This document shows, in pieces, positions 41,579 through 49,728 of a stretch of DNA of 64,000 nucleotides (its first letter is position 1; each line of letters opens with the position of its first letter). The stretch spans positions 3,286,001 through 3,350,000 of the forward strand of contig NZ_CP193934.1 of the NCBI RefSeq assembly GCF_050859505.1. The letters run 5' to 3'. A model generated the notes under the pieces. That model did not search any database, was not told the DNA's origin, and was given only the letters and a program-made list of their open reading frames with translations. Source of the DNA: Marinirhabdus sp050859505 (lineage in GTDB: Bacteria > Bacteroidota > Bacteroidia > Flavobacteriales > Flavobacteriaceae). The translations under genes and the position numbers were made by a program.

Positions 41579-41883
41579 TGAACGTTTATCTCTCTAGTTT
41601 AGCCGAAAAAAAGCTACGAGAGCTACTACAATATCTCTTGGAAGAATGGAGTAAAAAATCCAGAGATAAGTTTCTTCTTAAACTTACAGAAAAAATTGAT
41701 CAAATCTCGAATCAACCCCATAGTTGTCAGCAATCAACTGAAGTAATTGGTTTATATAAATGTGTAGTAACAAAACAAACCACATTTTATTACAGGATTC
41801 ACAAAGCCGCTAATGAAATTGAAATTATAACACTATTCGATACTCGAAAAGACCCCATAAAACTTAAAAAAGACGTTAGATAG
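41578..41883 (+). CDS. RelE/ParE family toxin
   Basis: A 101-residue protein of the RelE/ParE superfamily: VYLSSLAEKKLRELLQYLLEEW at the N-terminus, SRDKFLLKLTEKIDQISNQP in the centre and a C-terminal beta-strand pattern YKCVVTKQTTFYYRIHKAANEIEIITLFDTRKDP. Members either cut ribosome-bound mRNA (RelE) or poison DNA gyrase (ParE); the C-terminal features fit ParE-like proteins slightly better, but this is not decisive. It is translationally coupled to the upstream antitoxin. Confidence 0.88.
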   Translation: MNVYLSSLAEKKLRELLQYLLEEWSKKSRDKFLLKLTEKIDQISNQPHSCQQSTEVIGLYKCVVTKQTTFYYRIHKAANEIEIITLFDTRKDPIKLKKDVR

Positions 41884-41910
41884 TCCTTCGAATAATTAAA
41901 AAAACATACT

Positions 41911-42822
41911 ATGAAAATAGTTCAACTTCCTATCCTTATTTGTTTAATTGCACTTACATCCTGCAAAAATTCCGAAGGAAACCTCATTCCCAATAGCGAA
42001 ACAACCGCAAAAGAGAAACCTTCCAAAGATAAAGTAAGAGAACTTTCTGAAGCCTTTAAAACCTATTGGTACGCTGGTAATGCTGAAATTACTTCGTATA
42101 AACTCTTGCAAGAACGTTATGGTGAAGTACGGGAAGGGACGGCCGTAAACATATTTGTGACAGAGGATTTTCTAAAGAAGGAACAAGTAAAAGCCGATAA
42201 CGCTTCCGAAGAAAACATTCCCGTCCTTAAACTGAATCAGACCAAAAAATACGTCACGGGTATTTATCCCTATTCAGTAATGACGAGTATTTTTACCCCA
42301 ACCAACAGTAAAAACAACGCCATAAAAATTTCTCATTCCACTCAGGAATGGTGTGGACACGTGTATGTGCAATTAAATAATCGTGAGGATTTTAAAATCC
42401 AGTCACACTCGTATTTTGAAGGGGAAGCAGACCAAGAATTCTCCCTGGAAAAAACGTGGCTGGAAAATGATCTTTGGAGCTATATACGGATGAATCCCGA
42501 GGAACTCCCAACTGGTGATTTTACCATGATTCCGTCTTTTGAATATTTCAGGATGAGCCATAAAAAAATAGAAGCGCACGAGGCTTCAGCAAGTGTTACT
42601 GTGGGAGATTCTATTTCAAATTATGAAGTGATGTACCCTTCTTTAAAACGTAAATTAAAGATTTATTTCAGTAGTACATTTCCCTATACTATTGAGCGAT
42701 GGGAAGAAACAAACGCCAACGGATTGGTGACTTCAGCAGAAAAAATGAAGCGTATACAAACAGCATATTGGAACCAAAAAAGCACTACTTTTGAACATCT
42801 AAGAGATACATTAGGACTATAA
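41911..42822 (+). CDS. Lipoprotein of unknown function
   Basis: A 303-residue exported lipoprotein with signal peptide and lipobox LTSC (Cys19). The mature part begins with a Lys/Glu/Thr-rich linker and then a beta-rich domain; conserved-looking stretches are LSEAFKTYWYAGNAEITSY and HSTQEWCGHVYVQLNNR. Homologues in Flavobacteriia are sometimes labelled septum formation inhibitor Maf, which I think is name transfer from the neighbouring true Maf, since no Maf motif is present. It lies 2 bp before the MscS-like gene. Confidence 0.75.
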   Translation: MKIVQLPILICLIALTSCKNSEGNLIPNSETTAKEKPSKDKVRELSEAFKTYWYAGNAEITSYKLLQERYGEVREGTAVNIFVTEDFLKKEQVKADNASEENIPVLKLNQTKKYVTGIYPYSVMTSIFTPTNSKNNAIKISHSTQEWCGHVYVQLNNREDFKIQSHSYFEGEADQEFSLEKTWLENDLWSYIRMNPEELPTGDFTMIPSFEYFRMSHKKIEAHEASASVTVGDSISNYEVMYPSLKRKLKIYFSSTFPYTIERWEETNANGLVTSAEKMKRIQTAYWNQKSTTFEHLRDTLGL

Positions 42823-42824
42823 AA

Positions 42825-43421
42825 ATGAATGATTTTTTCTATATACACGGTATTCAATCCATTAGTGTTATTGCCTTTTTGGTAATACTACGGTCGATTT
42901 TAATTCTGGTCACCAAACGCTTTGCTCGAAAGTTTGAGCGTGTTGAACATCGTACAGGACTTATACTAAAACATATTAATTACGCTACATTATTTTTAGC
43001 TGTATTATCTCTGGTGATTATTTGGGGAGTAGATTTTAAGAATTTTGGTTCGGTAATACTTTCGGTATTTGCGGTGATTGGGATTGGTTTTTTTGCACAA
43101 TGGTCTATCTTAAGTAATATTACCAGCGGTATTATTATGTTTTTTATCTTTCCATACAAGATTGGTGACTATATTAAAGTGCATGACAAAGAGCATAATT
43201 ATGAAGGAATAATCGACGATATTAAAACCTTTCATATTATTCTTAAAACCGAAAAGGGAGAAACAATTACCTATCCTAATAGCTTAATGCTTCAAAAAGG
43301 AGTGAGTGTTTTAAAACCCGAAGAAATGGATCTTGTAAGCCAAATTTTCCATTCTAATAGTCTGGAAGCTATAGAAAAAAAGGAGGATGACAAAAATGTT
43401 AAAGAACAGCCAATAGATTAA
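42825..43421 (+). CDS. Small MscS-family mechanosensitive channel
   Basis: A 198-residue inner-membrane protein with three hydrophobic helices (about 10-28, 52-70 and 75-100) and the MscS pore-lining/beta-domain region: GIGFFAQWSILSNITSGIIMF then FPYKIGDYIKVHDKEHNYEGIIDDIKTFHI. It lacks the long C-terminal vestibule of E. coli MscS, which is typical of minimal family members. It probably releases solutes on osmotic downshift. Probably co-transcribed with the preceding lipoprotein gene. Confidence 0.9.
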   Translation: MNDFFYIHGIQSISVIAFLVILRSILILVTKRFARKFERVEHRTGLILKHINYATLFLAVLSLVIIWGVDFKNFGSVILSVFAVIGIGFFAQWSILSNITSGIIMFFIFPYKIGDYIKVHDKEHNYEGIIDDIKTFHIILKTEKGETITYPNSLMLQKGVSVLKPEEMDLVSQIFHSNSLEAIEKKEDDKNVKEQPID

Positions 43422-43440
43422 TGTAAGGTAGCATTTTCGG

Positions 43441-43448
43441 TATATTTG
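43441..43448 (+). promoter_or_regulatory. -7 element (TATATTTG) for the PIG-L gene
   Basis: Exact TAnnTTTG match, 23 nt upstream of the PIG-L ATG. Confidence 0.55.
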
Positions 43449-43471
43449 ATACTCTAGAAAAATATAGAACA

Positions 43472-45964
43472 ATGCTCAAAAAATTGTCTTTATCCCTCCT
43501 ATTATGTATAGTTGGTTTTACCTCTCTCACCGCACAACAACCTAGCAAGCCCAAAGCTTCAGAAATATACCACAACCTTCAAAAATTAAATTTCATTGGT
43601 TCTGCCCTCTATATAGCAGCGCATCCCGACGATGAAAATACCAGGCTTATATCGTACCTGGCAAATGATGTAAAAGCTAGAACTGCTTATCTTTCTTTAA
43701 CTCGTGGCGATGGTGGGCAAAATCTCGTAGGGCCTGAAATTAGAGAACTTTTAGGCGTAATTCGCACCCAGGAATTATTAGCCGCTCGCCGTACCGATGG
43801 TGGGCAACAACTGTTTACACGTGCTAACGATTTTGGCTATTCCAAACATCCCGACGAAACCCTCGAAATTTGGAACAAAGATGAAGTATTGGGCGATGTA
43901 GTACGAGCTATTAGAAAATTTAAGCCAGACGTAATTATAAACCGTTTTGACCATCGCAGTCCGGGAAGCACACACGGGCATCACACTTCCAGCGCTATGT
44001 TGAGCGTGGAAGCTTTTGATTTGCTAAATGATGCCAGCAAATATCCATCGTCTGCAAAATTATACGGTACCTGGCAACCCAAAAGTTTATTTTTTAACAC
44101 CTCCTGGTGGTTCTACGGAAGTAGAGAAAAATTTGAAGCAGCAGATAAAACTAATCTAGTTGAAGTACAAACAGGAAATTATTATCCTGCTCTCGGGCTT
44201 TCCAATGGCGAAATAGCTTCTTTAAGCCGAAGCATGCATAAATCGCAAGGTTTTGGGAGTACGGGCTCACGTGGCGCAGAAACTGAATATTTAGAATTTC
44301 TAAAAGGAGACTTACCCAAAGATAAAACCAATGTATTTGATGGAATTGATACCTCCTGGAATCGTCTGGATGGTGGTGCAGCGATTGGTGCGATTTTGAA
44401 TCCGTTGGAGGCCGATTTCAATTTTCAGAATCCTTCTGCTATGTTACCACAGTTGACGCAAGCGTATGAGTTGGTGAAAAATTTAAAAGATACTCACTGG
44501 CGAGTTATCAAGCTAAAACAATTAGAAACGTTGATATTAGATTGCGGCGGGATTTTCCTGGAAGCCGTAGCAAACACCAACGCCATTAATCCAAATGGAA
44601 CCTATGAAGTAACATTGGAAGCCATTAACCGAAGTGATTTTCCAGTAGTCATTAACAGTATAAAATCTGTAAAGGGTGAGGTACTACTAGCTATAGATAA
44701 AAAATTGTTACCTAACGAAAAAAAGGAGTTTTCGCTTACGGTTACTTCTACTTCAACCAAAGTTTCATCACCATATTGGCTGAATGAGAAAGGCACATTA
44801 GGAATGTACAAAGCGCCTGAAGAAATGATTGGTTTGCCGGAAACCCCTGCTCCAGAGCAAGTGGTGTTTAGTATTCAGCTACAAAATACCGAAATTTCAA
44901 TTGCAAAAGATGTGGTGAATAAATTTAATGATCCTGTTAAAGGAGAAGTGTATCAGCCCTTAGAAGTTTTACCCGTAGTGACCTCTAGCATTCCAGAGAA
45001 AGTATTAATTTTTTCTTCAGAAGAAAGTCGTCAAGTACCTGTTACGGTAACGGCTGGGAGGGATAACATCACAGGTTCGGTTACCTTACAACATCCAAAA
45101 GGGTGGCAAGTAACGCCAGCTCAGGCTGTTTTTAATATTGAAACCAAAGGACAAACACAAACACTACAATTTACGGTTACACCTCCCAAAGACCAAAGCG
45201 AAGGCTATCTGCGATCTTTAGCACAAATGGGGGATCAATTTTTTGATAAAGAATTGGTGACTATAGATTATGATCATATTCCTTATCAGCGGGTATTATT
45301 ACCTAGCGAAGTTAAAATTGTAAGAATAGGCATTGAAAAGAAAGGTCAAAACATTGGTTATATAGAGGGTGCTGGAGATGCCATTCCACAAAGTTTACGC
45401 GAGATTGGGTACGATGTAACCACCATTGCCCCTTCTGAAATTGTAGCCGGCAGCCTAAAACAGTATGACGCAATTGTAGTAGGGATACGAGCCTACAACA
45501 CAGTTCCCGAATTGGCTTTTAAACAAACCGAACTCAATACATACGTAGAAAACGGCGGTACTCTTTTATTACAATACAACACCTCGCACCGCTTGGTAAC
45601 CCCAGACATTGGCCCCTACACCATTACATTATCACGGGATCGTGTTACAGATGAATTTAGTAAAGTGACTATTCTAGCACCAAAACATCCTGTTTTAAAC
45701 AGCCCCAATAAAATTACTCAAGCCGATTTTGATAACTGGGTACAAGAACGTGGTTTGTACTTCCCAAGCGCATGGGATGAAAAATTCACGCCTATTTTAG
45801 GGATGAAAGACAAAGATTATGACGAAAGCAAAGGATCGCTTTTAGTAGCCCCTTATGGAAAAGGATACTATATTTACACAGGCTTAAGCTTTTTTAGAGA
45901 ATTGCCTGCGGGTGTTCCCGGAGCGTATCGATTATTTGCTAATTTATTGTCTATTGGGAAATGA
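43472..45964 (+). CDS. Secreted PIG-L family deacetylase-like protein
   Basis: An 830-residue exported protein: signal peptide ending SLTAQ (about 1-21), an N-terminal PIG-L/LmbE domain (about 40-290) with zinc-site motifs AAHPDDE (H51, D53, D54) and STHGHH (H168-H171), a middle beta-sandwich region (about 380-610), and a C-terminal Rossmann-like region (KIVRIGIEKKGQNIGYIEGAGD). PIG-L enzymes de-N-acetylate sugars such as GlcNAc conjugates. The large secreted version with extra domains is common in Bacteroidota and its substrate is unknown; a glycan is likely. Confidence 0.88.
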   Translation: MLKKLSLSLLLCIVGFTSLTAQQPSKPKASEIYHNLQKLNFIGSALYIAAHPDDENTRLISYLANDVKARTAYLSLTRGDGGQNLVGPEIRELLGVIRTQELLAARRTDGGQQLFTRANDFGYSKHPDETLEIWNKDEVLGDVVRAIRKFKPDVIINRFDHRSPGSTHGHHTSSAMLSVEAFDLLNDASKYPSSAKLYGTWQPKSLFFNTSWWFYGSREKFEAADKTNLVEVQTGNYYPALGLSNGEIASLSRSMHKSQGFGSTGSRGAETEYLEFLKGDLPKDKTNVFDGIDTSWNRLDGGAAIGAILNPLEADFNFQNPSAMLPQLTQAYELVKNLKDTHWRVIKLKQLETLILDCGGIFLEAVANTNAINPNGTYEVTLEAINRSDFPVVINSIKSVKGEVLLAIDKKLLPNEKKEFSLTVTSTSTKVSSPYWLNEKGTLGMYKAPEEMIGLPETPAPEQVVFSIQLQNTEISIAKDVVNKFNDPVKGEVYQPLEVLPVVTSSIPEKVLIFSSEESRQVPVTVTAGRDNITGSVTLQHPKGWQVTPAQAVFNIETKGQTQTLQFTVTPPKDQSEGYLRSLAQMGDQFFDKELVTIDYDHIPYQRVLLPSEVKIVRIGIEKKGQNIGYIEGAGDAIPQSLREIGYDVTTIAPSEIVAGSLKQYDAIVVGIRAYNTVPELAFKQTELNTYVENGGTLLLQYNTSHRLVTPDIGPYTITLSRDRVTDEFSKVTILAPKHPVLNSPNKITQADFDNWVQERGLYFPSAWDEKFTPILGMKDKDYDESKGSLLVAPYGKGYYIYTGLSFFRELPAGVPGAYRLFANLLSIGK

Positions 45965-45968
45965 TTTT

Positions 45969-46080
45969 TAATTAACTGGTTAATTTGGTAATTAGTGAAT
46001 CAATAAAAGCCAAAAGAAATGTTTAGATAAAAATTAAATAAAATAATTAGCAACCCTAATTAACTAGTTATCCAATTAAC
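45969..46080. repeat. TTAAC-rich intergenic repeat tract
   Basis: Reiterated words ATTAACTGGTTAA, TTGGTAATTAGTGAA, TTAACTAGTTA and CCAATTAAC in the gap after the PIG-L gene. They are mostly the reverse complement of words found at 17391-17543. Confidence 0.45.
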
Positions 46081-46090
46081 AAAACAAAAA

Positions 46091-46219
46091 ATGCAAACAG
46101 ACGACATCGTAGAAAAAGTAAAAGACAAGTTTGTCTGGAAGTGGAAATATACCATGGTTTTACTCCTAAATGCTGGATACATTGTTTTGTTTTATTATAT
46201 CATGAAAACTTACGCCTAG
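46091..46219 (+). CDS. Small membrane protein abutting the symporter gene (42 aa)
   Basis: A 42-codon frame, MQTDDIVEKVKDKFVWKW followed by one hydrophobic helix (about residues 21-39, TMVLLLNAGYIVLFYYIM). Its TAG stop is immediately followed, without a gap, by the ATG of the sodium:solute symporter. Small single-helix companions are encoded next to several SSS transporters (for example YhdT with PanF), so an accessory subunit is a reasonable inference. The proximity and membrane topology support a real gene; I cannot name a family. Confidence 0.72.
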   Translation: MQTDDIVEKVKDKFVWKWKYTMVLLLNAGYIVLFYYIMKTYA

Positions 46220-47923
46220 ATGGAGCAAATAGATTGGATTGTACTTATAGGCACCCTTGCGTTTATCGTTTTGTACGGTACGTATAAAGCACGTGGAAGT
46301 AAAAATGTAACCGATTACCTAAAAGGAGGTAACGAATCTAAATGGTGGACCATTGGATTAAGTGTAATGGCTACACAGGCAAGTGCTATTACGTTTCTTT
46401 CAACACCTGGTCAAGCATTTCACAGTGGGATGGGGTTTGTGCAGTTCTACTTTGGACTCCCTATTGCCATGGTAGTCATTTGTTTGGTGTTTATACCTAT
46501 TTACCACAGACTGAACGTTTTTACAGCCTACGAATACCTAGAAACCCGTTTCGATTTAAAAACCCGAACGCTCACAGCTATGCTGTTTTTAATTCAACGC
46601 GGATTAGCAGCGGGAATAACCATTTTTGCTCCTGCAATAATCCTTTCGGCTGTGTTGGGCTGGAATCTTATTTACCTTAATGTAATTATTGGTGTTTTAG
46701 TAATTATTTACACGGTAAGCGGTGGTACCAAAGCTGTGAGTGTAACTCAAAAACAACAAATGGCGATTATCTTTTTAGGAATGTTTCTCGCTTTTCTAAT
46801 TATATTAAATTATTTACCATTGGATATCTCCTTCAACAAAGCGTTGGAAATTGCTGGCGCCAGCGGTAAAATGGAAGTTCTGGATTTCTCTTTCGATTTT
46901 GAAAACAGATATACCTTTTGGAGTGGACTCATTGGCGGAACATTTTTAGCCCTCTCCTACTTTGGGACTGACCAAAGCCAAGTGCAGCGCTATCTCTCAG
47001 GAAAATCTATTAAGCAAAGCCAAATGGGCCTGATTATGAACGGGCTGCTAAAAGTGCCTATGCAGTTCTTTATTTTATTGGTTGGCGTAATGGTTTTTGT
47101 GTTTTATCAATTTAACGCCTCGCCTTTACACTTTAATCCTGCTGCCGTAAAAGACGTAATGAGTTCTGAATATGCTTCGGAATATGTGGCGTTGGAAGAT
47201 GAAAAGAAAGGAATAGATGCGCAATTACGAACAGCACAGCTCACGTTTTCGGAAGCTGAAAGTGATTCAGAAAAAAATACCCTGAGTGCTGAAATTTTAA
47301 ACCTTCAGCAACAAGAAGAAACACTCCGTGAACAATCTAAAGCGGTTATTAAAAAAGCAAATCCCAATGCCGAAACCAACGATAAAGATTATGTCTTTAT
47401 CCATTTTATCTTAAACAACCTTCCACGCGGATTAATTGGGTTGTTATTGGCGGTTATCTTAAGTGCGGCGATGTCTTCCACAGCTTCAGAATTGAATGCC
47501 CTTGGCTCCACAACTGCCATTGACCTCTACAAAAGAAATGTAAAAGGAAGAACCGACAAACAATATGTAAATGCCAGTAAATGGTTTACGATGCTTTGGG
47601 GAGTGATTGCCATTTTAATTGCCTGTGTTGCCAATTTATTTGAAAACCTGATAGAACTAGTAAACATCATCGGTTCTATTTTCTACGGAAATGTATTAGG
47701 CGTATTCTTACTTGCCTTCTTTATAAAATACGTAAAAAGCAATGCCACATTTATTGCTGCACTCATTACACAAGCCATAGTTATAGTGGTTTGGTGGCTA
47801 GATATTATGCCGTATTTATGGCTTAATTTATTTGGCTGCGCGGTTGTGATGGGAATAGCTGTATTGCTTCAAGTAATTTTAGGGAATACAACCACAAAAA
47901 CTCCTGTTTCCAGCGAAGGTTAA
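46220..47923 (+). CDS. Sodium:solute symporter (SSS family)
   Basis: A 567-residue polytopic inner-membrane transporter using Na+ gradient to import a small solute. Family sequence is clear: DYLKGGNESKWWTIGLSVMATQASAITFLSTPGQAFHSGMGF (about residues 32-73, in order) and GTDQSQVQRYLSGKS (about 251-265), and the late LSAAMSSTASELNALGSTTAIDLYKR. Between helices near residues 320-390 there is a long hydrophilic insertion rich in Glu/Gln/Lys that looks coiled-coil (KKGIDAQLRTAQ, LNLQQQEETLREQ). The solute is unknown; sugars, amino acids or carboxylates are all possible. A 42-residue protein is encoded directly upstream. Confidence 0.93.
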   Translation: MEQIDWIVLIGTLAFIVLYGTYKARGSKNVTDYLKGGNESKWWTIGLSVMATQASAITFLSTPGQAFHSGMGFVQFYFGLPIAMVVICLVFIPIYHRLNVFTAYEYLETRFDLKTRTLTAMLFLIQRGLAAGITIFAPAIILSAVLGWNLIYLNVIIGVLVIIYTVSGGTKAVSVTQKQQMAIIFLGMFLAFLIILNYLPLDISFNKALEIAGASGKMEVLDFSFDFENRYTFWSGLIGGTFLALSYFGTDQSQVQRYLSGKSIKQSQMGLIMNGLLKVPMQFFILLVGVMVFVFYQFNASPLHFNPAAVKDVMSSEYASEYVALEDEKKGIDAQLRTAQLTFSEAESDSEKNTLSAEILNLQQQEETLREQSKAVIKKANPNAETNDKDYVFIHFILNNLPRGLIGLLLAVILSAAMSSTASELNALGSTTAIDLYKRNVKGRTDKQYVNASKWFTMLWGVIAILIACVANLFENLIELVNIIGSIFYGNVLGVFLLAFFIKYVKSNATFIAALITQAIVIVVWWLDIMPYLWLNLFGCAVVMGIAVLLQVILGNTTTKTPVSSEG

Positions 47924-47957
47924 ATTAGCTATCTTTAAAATAGCAAAAATTCTTTGT

Positions 47958-48452
47958 ATGGAAAATTTTAACTGGACACAGTTTACCCGTAAAATTCCGA
48001 TTTCTGCATCTGTAGAAACACTCTACAAAGCCTGGACGGTACCTTCTGAAATTGAACGCTGGTTTTTAAAAAATGCTACTTTCATTGCCAATGATGGTAA
48101 AAAAAGAGCGCAATCTTCTGGGATACAAAAAGGGGATGCGTACGAATGGAAATGGTATCAATGGGATGGGGTTGAAAAAGGCAGCATTGTTTCGGCTAAC
48201 GGTACAGATACACTTCAATTTACATTTGCAGGAGATTGCCAAGTAGACATCTCTTTACAATCGTATGAAGACGTAACCATTGTTTCGTTATCACAAAAAA
48301 ACATTCCAACTACAGATAAAGCTAAGGCCGATATACGACTTGGTTGTGATCGCGGATGGTCTTTTTACCTGGTAAATTTAAAGTCGGTGTATGAAGGAGG
48401 ACTGGATTTACGCAACAAGAACACGAACATCCCAGCTATGGTGAATAGCTAA
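47958..48452 (+). CDS. SRPBCC domain protein (AHSA1-like)
   Basis: A 164-residue START/Bet v1-like fold protein of the AHSA1 subgroup. The start FTRKIPISASVETLYKAWTVPSEIERWFL is the family's typical first strand-helix, with DAYEWKWYQWDGVEKGSIV and the C-terminal helix DRGWSFYLVNLKSVYEGG. These proteins bind hydrophobic ligands or modulate partners; the specific role is unknown. It probably ends the long plus-strand gene run; its stop overlaps by 4 bp the stop of a small convergent membrane-protein gene. Confidence 0.85.
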   Translation: MENFNWTQFTRKIPISASVETLYKAWTVPSEIERWFLKNATFIANDGKKRAQSSGIQKGDAYEWKWYQWDGVEKGSIVSANGTDTLQFTFAGDCQVDISLQSYEDVTIVSLSQKNIPTTDKAKADIRLGCDRGWSFYLVNLKSVYEGGLDLRNKNTNIPAMVNS

Positions 48453-48613
48453 TCCGGCAAATCTTTTATAAATATTTTTGCGACAAACGCATAATAGATA
48501 TTTTTCTTGGGTAAACTTTCACCACGGTGGCGAGCCACTTTAATTTTATTGATGGTGAGAAGAATGATCACCACAAATCCTAGAACAAGAAAAAACGAAA
48601 GGTAATAAGCCAC
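48449..48613 (-). CDS. Putative small membrane protein (54 aa), GTG start
   Basis: A 54-codon minus-strand frame beginning GTG with one strong hydrophobic helix (YYLSFFLVLGFVVIILLTI) followed by a basic/soluble tail (KIKVARHRGESLPKKNIYYAF). Helix-then-basic-residue ordering obeys the positive-inside rule. There is no ATG start and no clear promoter, so confidence is moderate. It converges with the SRPBCC gene, overlapping stops by 4 bp. Confidence 0.5.
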   Translation of the reverse strand: MAYYLSFFLVLGFVVIILLTINKIKVARHRGESLPKKNIYYAFVAKIFIKDLPD

Positions 48614-48786
48614 AACAGATTTTTAAGTATAACAACAATATTATAATAATTGTCACGAAAAATCTAATGGAATTGGTTTGAAAATGGAATGTAAATTAAC
48701 TTGATTGCTTCTTTTTTTAACGTTTTTACACGTTTCAAGCTTTTCATCAAATCGTACATGTAATCTCTGAAGTTATAATTTATAAA

Positions 48787-49728
48787 CTACGTACTTAAAA
48801 AAGTTTTCTTGGCTTCTTCAAACTCTAAAACCATTTCTTTCACTAGTTGAGCCGCTGGTTTTATATCGTGAATGAGCCCGGCAATCTGCCCTATTTCTAA
48901 CTCTCCATCTTCCAAGTCACCCTCAAACATACCCCGTTTAGCACGTGCTCTTCCTAACAGATCGATAAGCTGTTCTTTTGTTGGACTTTTTGTGTAGAGT
49001 TCCATCACTTCACTAAAAAATTTATTTTTCAGCATTCGTACGGGAGCCAATTCTTTTAGTGTTAACAAGGTATCTCCTTCTTTGGCTTCCACCACCATTT
49101 TTTTAAAGGCCTGGTGTGCGCTACTTTCTTCAGAAGCTACAAAACGGCTTCCCACCTGTACACCATCTGCTCCTAATATCATTGCGGCCAGCATACCTTT
49201 TCCGTTGGCAATTCCTCCAGCTGCGATTAAGGGAACGCTAATTTGCTCTTTAACCATGGGAATTAAAGTAAAGGTTGTAGTTTCTTCTCTCCCGTTGTGA
49301 CCTCCTGCTTCAAAACCTTCGGCAACTACTGCATCTACTCCTGCTTCCTGAGATTTTAATGCAAATTTCACACTGCTTACCACGTGTACTACTGTGATTC
49401 CGTTATCTTTTAAATGCTGTGTATACGTCTTAGGATTTCCTGCGGAAGTAAAAACAATCTTAACGCCTTCTTCAATAATTATTTGAATAATTTCTTCCAG
49501 ATTGGGATACAACATAGGAACATTTACGCCAAAAGGTTTATTGGTTGCTTTTTTACATTTTAAAATATGTTCCCTAAGCACCTCCGGGTACATGGAGCCA
49601 GCGCCCAGAAGTCCTAATCCACCTGCGTTACTCACAGCCGAAGCCAATCTCCAGCCGCTGTTCCAGATCATCCCAGCCTGGATGATAGGATATTGTATAT
49701 TAAAAAGTTGGGTAATCTTATTTTGCAC
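48787..49728 (-). CDS. NAD(P)H-dependent flavin oxidoreductase, FabK/nitronate monooxygenase type
   Basis: A 313-residue TIM-barrel FMN enzyme. Motifs are the N-terminal YPIIQAGMIWNSGWRLASAVSNAGGLGLLG, the catalytic-His region EGFEAGGHNGREETTTFTLIP (about residues 135-155) and the phosphate-binding PLIAAGGIANGKGMLAAMILGADGVQVGSRF. FabK (enoyl-ACP reductase) and nitronate monooxygenases share this fold; the EAGGHNG-TT pattern favours the FabK side, but the function is not settled. It starts with GTG, and the first G is also the last base of the TAG stop of the upstream protease gene, so it is translationally coupled. Confidence 0.88.
   Translation of the reverse strand: MQNKITQLFNIQYPIIQAGMIWNSGWRLASAVSNAGGLGLLGAGSMYPEVLREHILKCKKATNKPFGVNVPMLYPNLEEIIQIIIEEGVKIVFTSAGNPKTYTQHLKDNGITVVHVVSSVKFALKSQEAGVDAVVAEGFEAGGHNGREETTTFTLIPMVKEQISVPLIAAGGIANGKGMLAAMILGADGVQVGSRFVASEESSAHQAFKKMVVEAKEGDTLLTLKELAPVRMLKNKFFSEVMELYTKSPTKEQLIDLLGRARAKRGMFEGDLEDGELEIGQIAGLIHDIKPAAQLVKEMVLEFEEAKKTFLST

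Noticed and set aside
41911..42822. Naming the lipoprotein a septum formation inhibitor Maf
   Set aside because: None of the Maf motifs are present; the true Maf is at 40719-41309. The name seems transferred from the neighbour.
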